Numbered from the stretch's first letter, positions 35,812 through 46,626 are shown. The stretch: DNA of 64,000 nt from Actinomycetota bacterium (GCA_030019255.1 JASEFK010000007.1:1-64000), one strand, 5' to 3'. Notes: a model not told the origin generated them from the letters alone. A program made the numbers and translations.

Positions 35812-37164
35812 TCAGGCCGTGGCTCCCCCTTCCGCCCGCTGGTGAGGCTGCTGGTAATGCTCCATCCACACCTCGTCCGCGAGACGCCCGTACTCCTCGC
35901 TGTAGCGATCGAGGTCGGGGGCCAGCTCGGTGAGGATGCCCTCCGCCTCGGGGTGGGTGGGACGGGCGCCGCTCAGGGCCACGCACTCCCGCAGGACGTA
36001 GGGATGGTCGATGATCATGCAGGGGCGCAGCAGGTTGGGATGGTAGGGACGACGGCTGCGGATGGCCCGGAAGAAATCGGAGTTGAGGGCCTCGGCCAGG
36101 GGCTTCTCCTTGATGTTGTCCACCGCGAAGTGAGCGAAGACGCAGGGCTCCACGTCCCCGTTCTGGTTGATGTGCAGATAGTTGTGTCCCCCGGCCATGC
36201 ATCCTCCCACCAGGGGGCCGTCGCACCAGAAGTCGGAGATGAGGGCCCTCCTCTCCCTTCTCATACGGTTGATACGCTCCCAGCGCTGGATACGCTGCTC
36301 GGGGGTGGTCATGAGGTCCAGCGAGGGGCGGGTCCCAATGGGCATATACTGGAAGTACCAGCCGAGGAAGCACCCCTTCTCCTCCATGTAGAAATCGACG
36401 AATTCCTCGCTGGTGAGGAGGTCGGAGTTGAAGCGGGTGACGGTGGCCGAAAAGCCGTAGAGCGCCCGCGCCTCGCGGAGGTTGTCCATGGCCCGGAGCA
36501 CCTTGGCGTACACCCCCTCGCCCCGGCGCTGATCCGTCTCCTCCCGGTACCCCTCCACGGAGATGCAGGGGATGACGTTCCCCAGCTCGGCGATCTCCTG
36601 GGCCAGGTTCCGGTCGATCAGGGTGCCGTTGGTATACACCTGGAAGGTGACATCGTTGTGCCTACGGAAGATATCCAGGAGCGGTCCGTAGAAGAAGGGC
36701 TCCCCCCCGGAGATGACTATAAAGTAGATGCCCATCTCCTTGGCCTCGCGGATCACCCGGTCCAGGACCTCCTCCGGGAGGTCGTCCTTCTTGGAGTACA
36801 TGCCGGCGTAGCAACCCACGCACCTCAGGTTGCAGCGCATGGTGGGGCTGATGACCAGGAGCAGGGGAGGGCTGAATCCCTCCCGGCGCTCGAACTCCTC
36901 CCTCACCCTGGCCTTGTAGAAGAGGGCGTCGGTGAGGAAATTGATGGCTCCCCGGCGCACGTTCCGGTGCAGCTCGGGCAGCCTTCTCTTCACCTGCAGG
37001 ATGAGGTTCCTGACGAATTCCTGGCCGTCCGGCCACCGGATCTCCCGGACGAACTTCTCGGCGAAGGAGAGCAGCTTGTCGTCCGGCACGTTGGGAAGAA
37101 CGAAGATTAAGCCGTTGATGGTCTTCTTGATCATGTAGTCCCGGAAGGCGGTAACGTCAGGCAT
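35812..37164 (-). CDS. Radical SAM protein with SPASM-like C-terminal cysteines
   Basis: 450 residues. A 100-residue N-terminal extension precedes the radical SAM core. The cluster motif CX3CX2C is C111/C115/C118 in TMRCNLRCVGCYAG, and the SAM-binding GGE is in FIVISGGEPFFYG. Five further Cys lie in WCDGPLVGGCMAGG, VEPCVFAH, RPCMII and RECVAL, suggesting at least one auxiliary cluster as in SPASM proteins. The substrate is unknown; no peptide precursor was found nearby. A perfect ribosome site (AAAGGAGGTGA) precedes the ATG and a terminator follows, so it is a single-gene transcript between xerD and the zinc-ribbon gene. Confidence 0.9.
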   Translation of the reverse strand: MPDVTAFRDYMIKKTINGLIFVLPNVPDDKLLSFAEKFVREIRWPDGQEFVRNLILQVKRRLPELHRNVRRGAINFLTDALFYKARVREEFERREGFSPPLLLVISPTMRCNLRCVGCYAGMYSKKDDLPEEVLDRVIREAKEMGIYFIVISGGEPFFYGPLLDIFRRHNDVTFQVYTNGTLIDRNLAQEIAELGNVIPCISVEGYREETDQRRGEGVYAKVLRAMDNLREARALYGFSATVTRFNSDLLTSEEFVDFYMEEKGCFLGWYFQYMPIGTRPSLDLMTTPEQRIQRWERINRMRRERRALISDFWCDGPLVGGCMAGGHNYLHINQNGDVEPCVFAHFAVDNIKEKPLAEALNSDFFRAIRSRRPYHPNLLRPCMIIDHPYVLRECVALSGARPTHPEAEGILTELAPDLDRYSEEYGRLADEVWMEHYQQPHQRAEGGATA

Positions 37165-37319
37165 GCTTCACCTCCTTTCCTCTTTCCCGATACTTGTATT
37201 TCCTAATTCCCATCACCTCCCCTCGGAATCAGATAAAAAGATTTCCATCCCCTTCCTTCCAGGTAACAACAACACCGGGGAAAAGCGCCCGTTTCACTTG
37301 CTCCCTTCACTTTCTCCCT

Positions 37320-37340
37320 ATTATAACCAAAATCACGTGA
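37320..37340 (-). promoter_or_regulatory. Candidate promoter -10 box upstream of the radical SAM gene
   Basis: On the minus strand, TATAAT is at 37325-37320. An upstream TTGGCT gives only a 15-bp spacer, so the -35 is uncertain. The 8-bp palindrome TCACGTGA (37333-37340) lies between the two boxes and could be an operator. Confidence 0.4.
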
Positions 37341-37362
37341 AGCCAACCCTGCCCCACCGCGA

Positions 37363-38343
37363 TCAGGAACCTTCCGGTCGGCCCGGAAGCCCCCCGGCGT
37401 GAGGGTGGGACTTCAGATACACCTCCTTCAACCGCTTCCGGCTCACGTGGGTGTAGATCTGGGTAGTGCTCACGCTGGCATGCCCCAGCAGCTCCTGGAT
37501 GTAGCGCAGGTCCACCCCGTTCTCCAGCAGGTGGGTGGCGTAGCTGTGGCGCAGGGTATGGGGCGTCATCCTGTCCCCCAGGCCCACCCTGCTTGCGTAC
37601 TTGCGCACCACTCCCCAGGCCCCCTGGCGGGTGATCCGGCCTCCCCTCGAGTTTAGGAACAGCGCCCTTTGGGAGGGGTTCCGGGACAGCCTGGGCCTGC
37701 CGTGCGCCAGGTAGGAGACCAGCGCTTCGGCGGCCCTGCCGCCCACCGGCACCACCCTCTCCCGCGACCCCTTGCCCAGCACCCGCATCTCCCCCTCCTC
37801 CAGGTCCAGGTCCTCCAGGTCCAGGGAGACCAGCTCAGAGATGCGTATCCCCGTGCCGTAGAGGGTCTCCATGAGCGCCCGGTCCCTCAGGCCCAGGGCG
37901 TCTCCGGGCATGGGCTGCTCGAGGAGGGTTTTCACCTCCTCCTGGCTGAGGACCGCGGGCAACTTCATCGCGTGCCGGGGATAGGGCAGGTCGCCAAGGG
38001 GGAGAAGCTCTCCTCCGCCCTCCTCGACCAGGAAGCGCTGAAAGGCGCGCAAAGAGGCCGTAAGGCGGGCCAGCGAGCGCGGGGAAAGTCCGATCTCCTC
38101 CATCTCCTCGAGGAAGGCGGTGACCTGTTCCCTCCTCACCTCCCCGGGCGAGGAAACGCCGCGCCGCACGGCGAATTCCACGAAGCGCCCGATGTCCCTT
38201 CGGTACGCCTCCACGGTACGCTCCGAGAGCCCCCTCTCCGCCCGCATGTAGACCAGGAACTCCCGCAGCAACGCAGGCCAAGCGGTGCCCCCGCCGCCGG
38301 TAACCGCTTCTTCCACGCCGTCTTCCAAGGCAGGCACCTTCAC
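37363..38343 (-). CDS. xerD: Tyrosine site-specific recombinase XerD
   Basis: 326 residues. An N-terminal SAM-like DNA-binding domain (about 24-110; LREFLVYMRAERGLSERTV) precedes the catalytic domain. All catalytic residues are present: R167 in YGTGIRISEL, K191 in VLGKGSRER, H262 and R265 in PHTLRHSYATHLL, H288 in LLGHASVSTT and Y297 in QIYTHVS. It resolves chromosome dimers at dif with XerC. The GTG start has GAGGAGG upstream. The housekeeping context (ald, NUDIX, pyrG) argues for chromosomal XerD rather than a phage integrase. Confidence 0.92.
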   Translation of the reverse strand: MKVPALEDGVEEAVTGGGGTAWPALLREFLVYMRAERGLSERTVEAYRRDIGRFVEFAVRRGVSSPGEVRREQVTAFLEEMEEIGLSPRSLARLTASLRAFQRFLVEEGGGELLPLGDLPYPRHAMKLPAVLSQEEVKTLLEQPMPGDALGLRDRALMETLYGTGIRISELVSLDLEDLDLEEGEMRVLGKGSRERVVPVGGRAAEALVSYLAHGRPRLSRNPSQRALFLNSRGGRITRQGAWGVVRKYASRVGLGDRMTPHTLRHSYATHLLENGVDLRYIQELLGHASVSTTQIYTHVSRKRLKEVYLKSHPHAGGLPGRPEGS

Positions 38344-38382
38344 GGCCCTCCTCGGTCCTGAAGCCCCTTCAAGCCTTCCCCT

Positions 38383-39543
38383 TCAGCCCGTTGAGAGGTA
38401 ACCCCGGTAGTCGGCCTCGGGGAATTCAAGGGGCAGTATGTACTCCAGGGGTTCGTAATCCAGGCCGTGAGCCTCGGCCACGGGCCGATTGGTTATCCTC
38501 CCCTCGATGGTGTTCACGCCCCGGGCCAAGCTTCTGTCCCTCCGCACGGCCTCCGCTAGGCCCAACCCGGCCATCATCTGCACGTAGGGGAGGGTGACGT
38601 TGGTGAGGGCGAAGGTGGAGGTGTGGGGCACCGCACCCGGGATATTTCCCACGCAGTAATGGAGCACGCCGTGCGTCTCGTAAACGGGGTCGGAATGGGT
38701 GGTGGGGCGGGAGGTCATCACGCAGCCCCCCTGGTCTATGGATACGTCCACCACCACGGAACCAGGGCGCATGTCCCTCACCACCTCCTCCCCCACCAGC
38801 ACGGGACAGCGGGCGCCCGGTACCAGGACCGCGCCTATCACCAGATCCGCGTCCCTGACCGCCTGGCGGACGTTCATCTTGTTGGAGATGAGGGTGGTTA
38901 TACGGCCGTGCAGGATGTGCTCCAGGTAACGCAGCTTGGTCACGCTCTTGTCCAGGACGATGACGTGGGCGTCCATGCCGGTGGCCAGTATGGCGGCGTG
39001 GGAGCCCACGATGCCTGCCCCCAGGATGACCACGTTGGCCGGTGGAACGCCGGTGGCTCCCCCCAGGAGCAGGCCCCTTCCCCCGTTCATCTTCTCCAGG
39101 TAATGCGCCCCCACCTGGGGAGCCATGCGCCCGGCGACCTCGCTCATGGGGGCCAGCAGGGGGAGGGACCCGTCGTCCCTCTGGACCGTCTCGTAGGCCA
39201 CCCCGACGACCCGCCTCTTCAGGAGTTCCTCGGTCAGCCCGCGGTTGGCCGCCAGGTGCAGAAAGCCGAAGAGCACCTGGTTTTTCCTGAGGAAGGGGTA
39301 TTCGCTTTCCTGGGGCTCCTTGACCTTGAGAACCAGCTCAGATTCCCCGTATACCTCCTCCGGGCCCGCCACCACCAAGGCGCCCGCCTCACGGTATTCC
39401 CGATCGGAGATGCTGGAGCCCTCACCGGCTCCCCTCTCCACCAGTACCTTGTGGCCCTCGTGCACCAGCTCGTGGGCGCCCTGGGGGGTGAGGGCCACCC
39501 GGTACTCCTGATCCACGACCTCACGGGGCACACCTATGATCAT
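38383..39543 (-). CDS. ald: Alanine dehydrogenase
   Basis: 386 residues, full length. The N-terminus MIIGVPREVVDQEYRVALTP, then GAHELVHEGHKVLVERGAG, is diagnostic. The NAD fold has PANVVILGAGIVGSHAAILA. The C-terminal IDQGGC and HYCVGNIPGAVPHTSTFAL are also characteristic. It interconverts alanine and pyruvate plus ammonia with NAD. The ATG at 39543 is used; the open frame continues upstream but loses similarity to the family. It lies 40 bp before xerD and 151 bp after NUDIX. Confidence 0.96.
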   Translation of the reverse strand: MIIGVPREVVDQEYRVALTPQGAHELVHEGHKVLVERGAGEGSSISDREYREAGALVVAGPEEVYGESELVLKVKEPQESEYPFLRKNQVLFGFLHLAANRGLTEELLKRRVVGVAYETVQRDDGSLPLLAPMSEVAGRMAPQVGAHYLEKMNGGRGLLLGGATGVPPANVVILGAGIVGSHAAILATGMDAHVIVLDKSVTKLRYLEHILHGRITTLISNKMNVRQAVRDADLVIGAVLVPGARCPVLVGEEVVRDMRPGSVVVDVSIDQGGCVMTSRPTTHSDPVYETHGVLHYCVGNIPGAVPHTSTFALTNVTLPYVQMMAGLGLAEAVRRDRSLARGVNTIEGRITNRPVAEAHGLDYEPLEYILPLEFPEADYRGYLSTG

Positions 39544-39694
39544 CGCTCCCCCTCCAACTCCACAGACTCGCGAGAGACCGCCGGGCCGGATACACGAAAT
39601 CCACCCGGACCCGCCGTCGGGCCTCCTCGAGCTCGACCCGCCCCGGGATACGGACAGGGGCAGTACCTCCATGCGAGACCTGCACGCCCGTCCC

Positions 39695-40243
39695 TCACGT
39701 GTACCTGCCCTCCAGGCGGAGTGCGGCCAGGGCCAGCCCCGCCACCGTCTTGGAATCCTTAACCTCCCCTTTCTCCACCAGTCCCAGGGCCTGGTCCAGG
39801 GGCATGCGCACCACCTCGAGGAACTCATCCTCCTCCGGGGACGCCTCCCCTTCCTGGAGATCGAGGGCCATGTAGAGGTGGAGCATCTCGTCGGAAAAAC
39901 CGGGCGAGGTGTAGAAGGAGGCCAGCTTCACCCACTCGCCGGCCCGGCATCCTACCTCCTCGAGGAGCTCCCGCTCCGCGCAGCGCAGGGGTTCCTCGCC
40001 GGGCGACAGTTTTCCCGCCGGTATCTCCAGGAGCATCTCCCCGGGAGCGTGCCGGTACTGGCGGACCAGGATGACCCTGCCCTCCGCGTCCACGGGGACC
40101 ATGCCCACCGCTCCCCAGTGGAGGACTACCTCCCTCTCCGCCTCCCGGCCGTCGGGCAGGCGTACCCTGTCCACGTAGAGGCGCACCACTTTCCCCTCGA
40201 AGACGGTGCGCCTTTCCAGGAGCCTGTGTCCGTGTCCCTCCAT
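39695..40243 (-). CDS. NUDIX hydrolase, ADP-ribose pyrophosphatase type
   Basis: 182 residues. The Nudix box GX5EX7REUXEEXGU is complete (GKLSPGEEPLRCAERELLEE, then VGC). The preceding VILVRQYRHAPGEMLLEIPA is typical of ADP-ribose pyrophosphatases (NudF/YqkG). The ATG at 40243 overlaps the M20 peptidase stop (TGATG) and has GAGGGG upstream, so it is preferred over a longer start at 40288. It probably hydrolyses ADP-ribose or similar nucleotide sugars. Confidence 0.92.
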   Translation of the reverse strand: MEGHGHRLLERRTVFEGKVVRLYVDRVRLPDGREAEREVVLHWGAVGMVPVDAEGRVILVRQYRHAPGEMLLEIPAGKLSPGEEPLRCAERELLEEVGCRAGEWVKLASFYTSPGFSDEMLHLYMALDLQEGEASPEEDEFLEVVRMPLDQALGLVEKGEVKDSKTVAGLALAALRLEGRYT

Positions 40244-41367
40244 CACTTTCCCCTCAGTCTTCCCGCCGCCCCGGCTATCTCCCGGCACAGCCGTTCCAAG
40301 CGGTGCAGGTCCTCTATCTCCAGGTACTCGTGGGTGGTGTGGGCCTCACGGGAGCCCATGGTGAGCACCAGGGATTTTATTCCCGCCGCGTTCAGGAAGT
40401 TGGCGTCGCTCCCCCCTCCCGAGGAACGAACTTCCATCCTCATGCCCATGGCCTTCCCGGCCTCCTCGGCCAGGAGAACCAAGGGGTCGCGGGGATCAAT
40501 GCGGAACCCCTCGTAAGCTCGCTCGGTCCTCACCTCCACCCCCACTCCCACTGCCGCTTCCGCCTCCATGGCGGCGCGTATCATGCTTCTCCTCTGTTCC
40601 TCCAACTTCTCGTGGTCCAGGGAGCGTACTTCTCCCTCCACCACGGCGCGCTCGGGAACGATGTTCACCGCCCGGCCACCGCGTATTATCCCCACGTTGG
40701 CGGTGGTCTCGGAGTCGATGCGCCCCAAGCGCATGAGGCTCACCGCCCAGCAAGCCCCGTAAATGGCGTTGATGCCCTTTTCCGGTTCCACTCCAGCGTG
40801 CGCCGCCCGGCCAGTGAAGACAAACTCCAGGTTGTCCTGGGTGGGGGAGGCGTTTATGATCCCCCCCACCCCGCCCGAACCATCCAGGACGAAGGCGTGG
40901 CGCGAACGGATGCGGTCCCATTCCAGGTTGCGTACGCCCTGGAGCTGCTTCTCCTCAGCGATGGTGAAGAGGAATTCCAGCGGCCCGTGGGGAAACCCCC
41001 CCTCCCCGGCCAGGCGGATAAGCTCCAGCATCACCGCCACACCCGCCTTGCAATCGGCTCCCAGCACGGTCTTCCCGGCGGATATGATCCTTTTCCCCTG
41101 CACCATGGGCTCCACGCCCCGGCCCGGGCTCACCGTGTCCAGGTGGGAGCAGAAGAGCAGCGGAGGCGCCACCACGCCGTCGGCGGGGACGTACACGTAA
41201 ACGTTGCCCGCCTCCCCGCCCACCGCCTTTCCCGCATTGTCCACGTAAGCCTCAAAACCGTAGTCCCGGGACTTCCGTACGACGAAGTCCACCACCCGGC
41301 CCTCGTGGAAGGTCTCGCTGTCAATTTTTACCAATTCAAGGAAGGTCTCCAGGAGCCGATCTTCCAT
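40243..41367 (-). CDS. M20 family metallopeptidase, PepT-like
   Basis: 374 residues. All di-zinc ligands of M20 enzymes appear present: HLDTVSPG, the bridging Asp in LGADCKAGVAV, EE in FTIAEEKQLQG, Asp in FVLDGSGG and His in AHTTHEYLEIED. The lid/dimerisation domain is in the middle (FTGRAAHAGVEPEKGINA). It probably cleaves di- or tripeptides, or a related amide. It starts 185 bp after pyrG and overlaps the NUDIX gene. The ATG at 41367 has GGAGG upstream; the longer frame is an artefact. Confidence 0.93.
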   Translation of the reverse strand: MEDRLLETFLELVKIDSETFHEGRVVDFVVRKSRDYGFEAYVDNAGKAVGGEAGNVYVYVPADGVVAPPLLFCSHLDTVSPGRGVEPMVQGKRIISAGKTVLGADCKAGVAVMLELIRLAGEGGFPHGPLEFLFTIAEEKQLQGVRNLEWDRIRSRHAFVLDGSGGVGGIINASPTQDNLEFVFTGRAAHAGVEPEKGINAIYGACWAVSLMRLGRIDSETTANVGIIRGGRAVNIVPERAVVEGEVRSLDHEKLEEQRRSMIRAAMEAEAAVGVGVEVRTERAYEGFRIDPRDPLVLLAEEAGKAMGMRMEVRSSGGGSDANFLNAAGIKSLVLTMGSREAHTTHEYLEIEDLHRLERLCREIAGAAGRLRGK

Positions 41368-41552
41368 CTCCACCGTTCCTCCCGTATTTTGAGCCCCGGG
41401 CCTTGCACTCCTCCCCGCCGCTTTCCGGCATCCGGATGGCGCAGCACCCGTCCCCAAGTCTCCATGCGCTTCGATCCCGCAATTTCGGCCTTTGCAACCC
41501 CCGCCGCCCGGCTCCGCAGGCTGCGGGTAACGGAATCCCGACTGATCTCGCC

Positions 41553-43193
<1,641 letters not shown>

Positions 43194-43328
43194 TCTTCAA
43201 CCTCCCCCATGAATCGGCTACCGTTCACCCATCATCCACGTCTTCCTCCATGCCGCAATCCGGACCGCGGAGCTCCAGCCGGTTTTCGCCCGGCAGGTTC
43301 CGGCCCTGCGGAAATTCCCCTGATTTAT

Positions 43329-43390
43329 CCTTTAAAAGATTCTTTAAAAGGAGACGGAATCCCTACGAACCTCAGGGATTCCGTCCTCCT
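43329..43390 (-). terminator. Terminator-like hairpins in the pyrG leader (candidate attenuator)
   Basis: On the minus strand, ACGGAATCCCT (43384-43374) pairs perfectly with AGGGATTCCGT (43364-43354) across a 9-nt loop, with further CTCC pairing. TTTTAAAG follows. A second, AT-rich hairpin (43351-43329; CCTTT..AAAGG with one A-A mismatch) comes directly after. No minus-strand gene lies upstream, so the structure belongs to the pyrG leader. Confidence 0.65.
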
Positions 43391-43460
43391 TCCGTCCTCG
43401 GTATACGCGCCTACGGTTATGACCGCTCACCCCGCTTTCCGGTCATCATCCCGCTTTTCC

Positions 43461-43489
43461 AGTATAGAGCATACCGAACAGCCCTTCAA
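43461..43489 (-). promoter_or_regulatory. Sigma-A-type promoter of pyrG
   Basis: TTGAAG (43489-43484), a 17-bp spacer and TATACT (43466-43461) on the minus strand. The start point would be near 43454 and the leader about 260 nt long. Spacing and both boxes are close to consensus. Confidence 0.7.
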
Positions 43490-43924
43490 CCGAACGAATT
43501 CTGCCGGGATGACAGGGTGCTTCCCAGCTTTTTTCAATCCCGAAAGCGCCTGCTTGAACGATAAAACATCCGAGGCGTGACGGTCCGTGCCGCTATGTCT
43601 TTCCCGTAAGATCGATGCCAACGGCATCCGACCGCCGACTCTCCGTACGAATGGCGGCGAAGAACCCTGGCCACTCGCCCGTCCCGGAGTCTCATCAAAC
43701 CTCAGCGCCAACAGCGAGGTATGGCACGGGCATCCGAGCCCTGCGGCCCGTAGGCTGCGGCGGAATTCAGGTCCCTATCGCGGGGTAGCGCCTCGCGGAA
43801 CACCATCCGAGGTCTGAAGTCCGAGGGTTGCCGAGGTTTTCTGAGGGCTGCGCGTTCCGCTATCCGGGGCGTAAGGGCGTATAAATCCTTTAGGCAGGAA
43901 TCCTCATGAGCAGCGGAAACGAAG

Positions 43925-44674
43925 ATGGAGATAGCGAGGGTGAAGAGGGAAAGCAAGTACGTCCTGGCCTTCAACTCCAGCCCCCGCAAGGAGAAGGGGT
44001 TGACGGCCCTGGTGCTCGAGCGCTTTATGGCTGGAGCCGCCTCCGCTGGAGCGGAGACGGAGACCGTGTACCTGGCGGAGAAAAAAATCGCCGACTGCCT
44101 TGGTTGCCTGCAATGCTGGTTTAAGACCCCGGGTGTGTGCCGTCACAAGGACGACGTTCCGGAGCTGCACGCCAAGATGTTGCGGGCAGACGTCCTGGTT
44201 TACGCCACCCCCCTTTACATCTGCACCATGAACGCGATTATGAAACGGTTTTTGGACCGCATCATGCCCCTGGCCGAGCCCTATCAGCATTACGAGGATG
44301 GAGTGTGCTCTCACCCCCGCAAAGACCAGCGCGAGAATGAGCAACGCACCGTCCTGGTGTCCACCTGTGGGTTCCCGGGACTCAGGAACTTCGATCCCCT
44401 GGTGTTCACCTTCCAGCGCATCGCCGAGGTAGGCGGGGGAAACCTGCACGCCTCCATCCTCTTCCCCTCCTCGCCGCTTCTGGCGCGCGACCCTTGCCCC
44501 GCCTCCGAACAGCTGGAGCACGTGTTCCGCGCCGGACGGGAAGTGGTGGGAGACGGTATCAGCGAGGAGACCCGGGCCGGCTACAGCCGTCCCTATGTGG
44601 ACCCCCGGGAATACGTGGAGGAGATGAACGCCTTTTTCCGCGCCCTGCGCGAGAACGCGGCGCGACCTGCGTAA
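43925..44674 (+). CDS. Flavodoxin-fold FMN reductase family protein, possible iron-sulfur flavoprotein
   Basis: 249 residues. The N-terminal VLAFNSSPRKEKGLTALVLE fits the phosphate loop of NADPH-dependent FMN reductases. It is followed by a compact Cys motif CX2CX2CX7C (DCLGCLQCWFKTPGVC, near 58-73), which in iron-sulfur flavoproteins (Isf) binds a [4Fe-4S] cluster. VLVYATPLYICTMNAIMKRF is the conserved FMN-site region. The C-terminal 80 residues are unlike short FMN reductases. It is a single plus-strand gene between pyrG and the zinc importer. The ribosome site is weak. The electron partner is unknown. Confidence 0.85.
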   Translation: MEIARVKRESKYVLAFNSSPRKEKGLTALVLERFMAGAASAGAETETVYLAEKKIADCLGCLQCWFKTPGVCRHKDDVPELHAKMLRADVLVYATPLYICTMNAIMKRFLDRIMPLAEPYQHYEDGVCSHPRKDQRENEQRTVLVSTCGFPGLRNFDPLVFTFQRIAEVGGGNLHASILFPSSPLLARDPCPASEQLEHVFRAGREVVGDGISEETRAGYSRPYVDPREYVEEMNAFFRALRENAARPA

Positions 44675-44807
44675 GGGGATTACCTATCATGTTGGTAAAA
44701 CTCGCCCATTTATTTATCCGGCTTGGATCTTGATGATCTACATCCCTTGCGCCGCACGGGCCGAACGTAAAATCCCCAAGTGTTAGAGGTACCGCCCTAA
44801 GCGACGA

Positions 44808-45623
44808 TCATCTTCCCCGGCGGCGCAGGTACTTTCTACGCGGCGATAGGGCGTAGGCGAGGAGAAAGAGGAAGAAGAGGACCAGGACGATGGACGCGCC
44901 GGAGGCCACGTCGAAGAGGTAGGAAAGGTAAAGCCCGGCGACCACCGAGGCTGTCCCCACGACCTCCGCGGCGACCAGGACCCCACGGTAATTGCGGAAG
45001 AGTTGCATTCCCGCCGCGGCGGGGATGACCAGCAGCGCGGACACCAGGATTATCCCCACCAGCTTGATGGAGACCACCACCACCAGGGCCAGAAAGACCA
45101 GGAAGGCGTAATCCACGCTTCTCACTGGAAGCCCGCTCGCCATGGCCGTCTCCCGGTCGAAGGCTATGAACAACAACTCCTTGAAGAAGAGGGACAGAAA
45201 GGCCAGGGAAAGGAGGGCTACCAACCCCATGATCAGCACGTCCATCCAGCGCAGGGCCAGTATGCTTCCGAAGAGATAACTCATCAGGTCCAGGTTGTAG
45301 GCGCGGGCCGCCCGGACCAGGACCACGCCCAGGGCCATGGCCGCGGCGAAAAGGATGCCGATCACGGTGTCCTCGTGCACCTTCCCCCTTTCGCCCAGCC
45401 ACCCTATGCCCAGGGCCACCAGGACGCAGAACCCTCCCGCGGTGAGCAGGGGGTTCAGGCCTGAGGCCAGCCCCAGGGCCACGCCCCCGAAGGCGGCGTG
45501 GGAGATGCCCATACCCACGAAAGCCATCCTCCTGACTACCACCAGGAAGGAGAGCAGGGAACACACTGCAGCGATGATCACGCCCCCCACAAGGGCTCGC
45601 TGGGCGAACCCATAGGCCAGCAA
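44808..45623 (-). CDS. znuB: Zinc/manganese ABC transporter permease
   Basis: 271 residues with about eight membrane helices. Family signatures: FVGMGISHAAFGGVALGLAS, DTVIGILFAAAMALGVVLV and IKLVGIILVSALLVIPAAAG. It forms the channel of a Znu/Tro-type importer with the ATPase and lipoprotein encoded upstream. A 190-bp gap separates it from the ATPase gene, long for this operon type, but no terminator is seen there. The C-terminus is Arg-rich. Confidence 0.94.
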   Translation of the reverse strand: MLAYGFAQRALVGGVIIAAVCSLLSFLVVVRRMAFVGMGISHAAFGGVALGLASGLNPLLTAGGFCVLVALGIGWLGERGKVHEDTVIGILFAAAMALGVVLVRAARAYNLDLMSYLFGSILALRWMDVLIMGLVALLSLAFLSLFFKELLFIAFDRETAMASGLPVRSVDYAFLVFLALVVVVSIKLVGIILVSALLVIPAAAGMQLFRNYRGVLVAAEVVGTASVVAGLYLSYLFDVASGASIVLVLFFLFLLAYALSPRRKYLRRRGR

Positions 45624-45813
45624 TACGTCCTCCTTTCCCGCTACCTATAGCCTTCTCGCGGCTGCTTCCTCGCTCCGCGCCGCGGGTGGCGCGTGCCACA
45701 TCCGGCTCCACCTTAACGCCTCATCCTCCGGATTGGAGCAGTCCATGGGCCCAAGGGTCGGGGTAACTGACGCTCCATGGTCCTGACGCCGCCGGTTTTC
45801 CGCACCCGCCCAC

Positions 45814-46626
45814 CTATTCCGGCGGGCTTCCGCATCCCGCCCCGGCCAGAAAATCGAACTCGCAGCGGTAGGCTTCCCTCAGCCTCTCGCTCCCCAGGAC
45901 CTCTCGAGGTGGTCCGTGCAGGTGCATGCTGCGGTTGATGCAGACGATCTCGTCCGCGAAGCGGGCCAGGACGTTGACGTCATGGGACACGAAGACCACC
46001 GTCAGCTTCTTCTCCTCCTTCAGCCTCACCAGAAGGTCCATGAACCTGGCCTGTGACTCCAGGTCCAGTCCCGCGGTGGGCTCGTCGAGGAGCAGGATAC
46101 TGGTTTCCAGGCACAGGGCCCGCGCCAGGAAGGCCCTCTTCTGCTGCCCACCGGAGAGTTCCCCGATGGGTTTTCTTTCCAGTCCCTGCAGGCCCACGTC
46201 GGCGATGCTGCGGAGTACCGCCTCCCGGTCCGCCCGGGTGGGGAAGCGCAAGGGCCCGATGCAGCAGGCCCGCCCCATCATCACCACGTCGTAGACGGAT
46301 ACCGGGAAACGGGGATCGAAGAGCACCTGCTGGGGCATGTACCCGATGTGGTGCAGTTCGTGTCTCAACTCCCGGGGGCTGAGGCCCAGCACCCGGATGC
46401 TGCCCCTCTCCGGGGTAACCAGGCCCAGGACGGCCCGGAGGAGGGTGGTCTTCCCGGCTCCGTTGGGGCCGATTATCCCCAGGAAACTCCCCTCCCGGAC
46501 CTGAAAGGTTATGTCCTCCAGGATGGTGTGGCCGTCCCTGCGCACCCATAGGTCCCGGACCTGGATGACCTGGCGAGCCTCCTTGTCCTCCGCGGTCAGG
46601 AACTCGCGCACCCGACACCTCTTCAC
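45814..46626 (-). CDS. znuC: Zinc/manganese ABC transporter ATPase
   Basis: 270 residues. Walker A GPNGAGKTT near residue 53, Q-loop MPQQVLFDP, signature LSGGQQKRAFLARAL, Walker B ILLLDEPTAGLD and switch His in VVFVSHDVNV are all present. It powers the metal importer. The GTG start overlaps the stop of the binding-protein gene (GTGA), so the two are translationally coupled. Metal specificity (Zn or Mn) rests on the His-rich binding protein. Confidence 0.94.
   Translation of the reverse strand: MKRCRVREFLTAEDKEARQVIQVRDLWVRRDGHTILEDITFQVREGSFLGIIGPNGAGKTTLLRAVLGLVTPERGSIRVLGLSPRELRHELHHIGYMPQQVLFDPRFPVSVYDVVMMGRACCIGPLRFPTRADREAVLRSIADVGLQGLERKPIGELSGGQQKRAFLARALCLETSILLLDEPTAGLDLESQARFMDLLVRLKEEKKLTVVFVSHDVNVLARFADEIVCINRSMHLHGPPREVLGSERLREAYRCEFDFLAGAGCGSPPE

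Larger units (their letters stand above)
43194..43924. other. Divergent 731-bp region between pyrG and the flavoprotein gene
   Basis: It holds the pyrG leader hairpins (43329-43390) and promoter (43461-43489), both on the minus strand. Around 43806-43850 CCGAGG occurs three times within 40 bp. The flavoprotein promoter was not clearly found; TATAAA at about 43879 lacks a -35 partner. No gene is supported. Confidence 0.5.
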
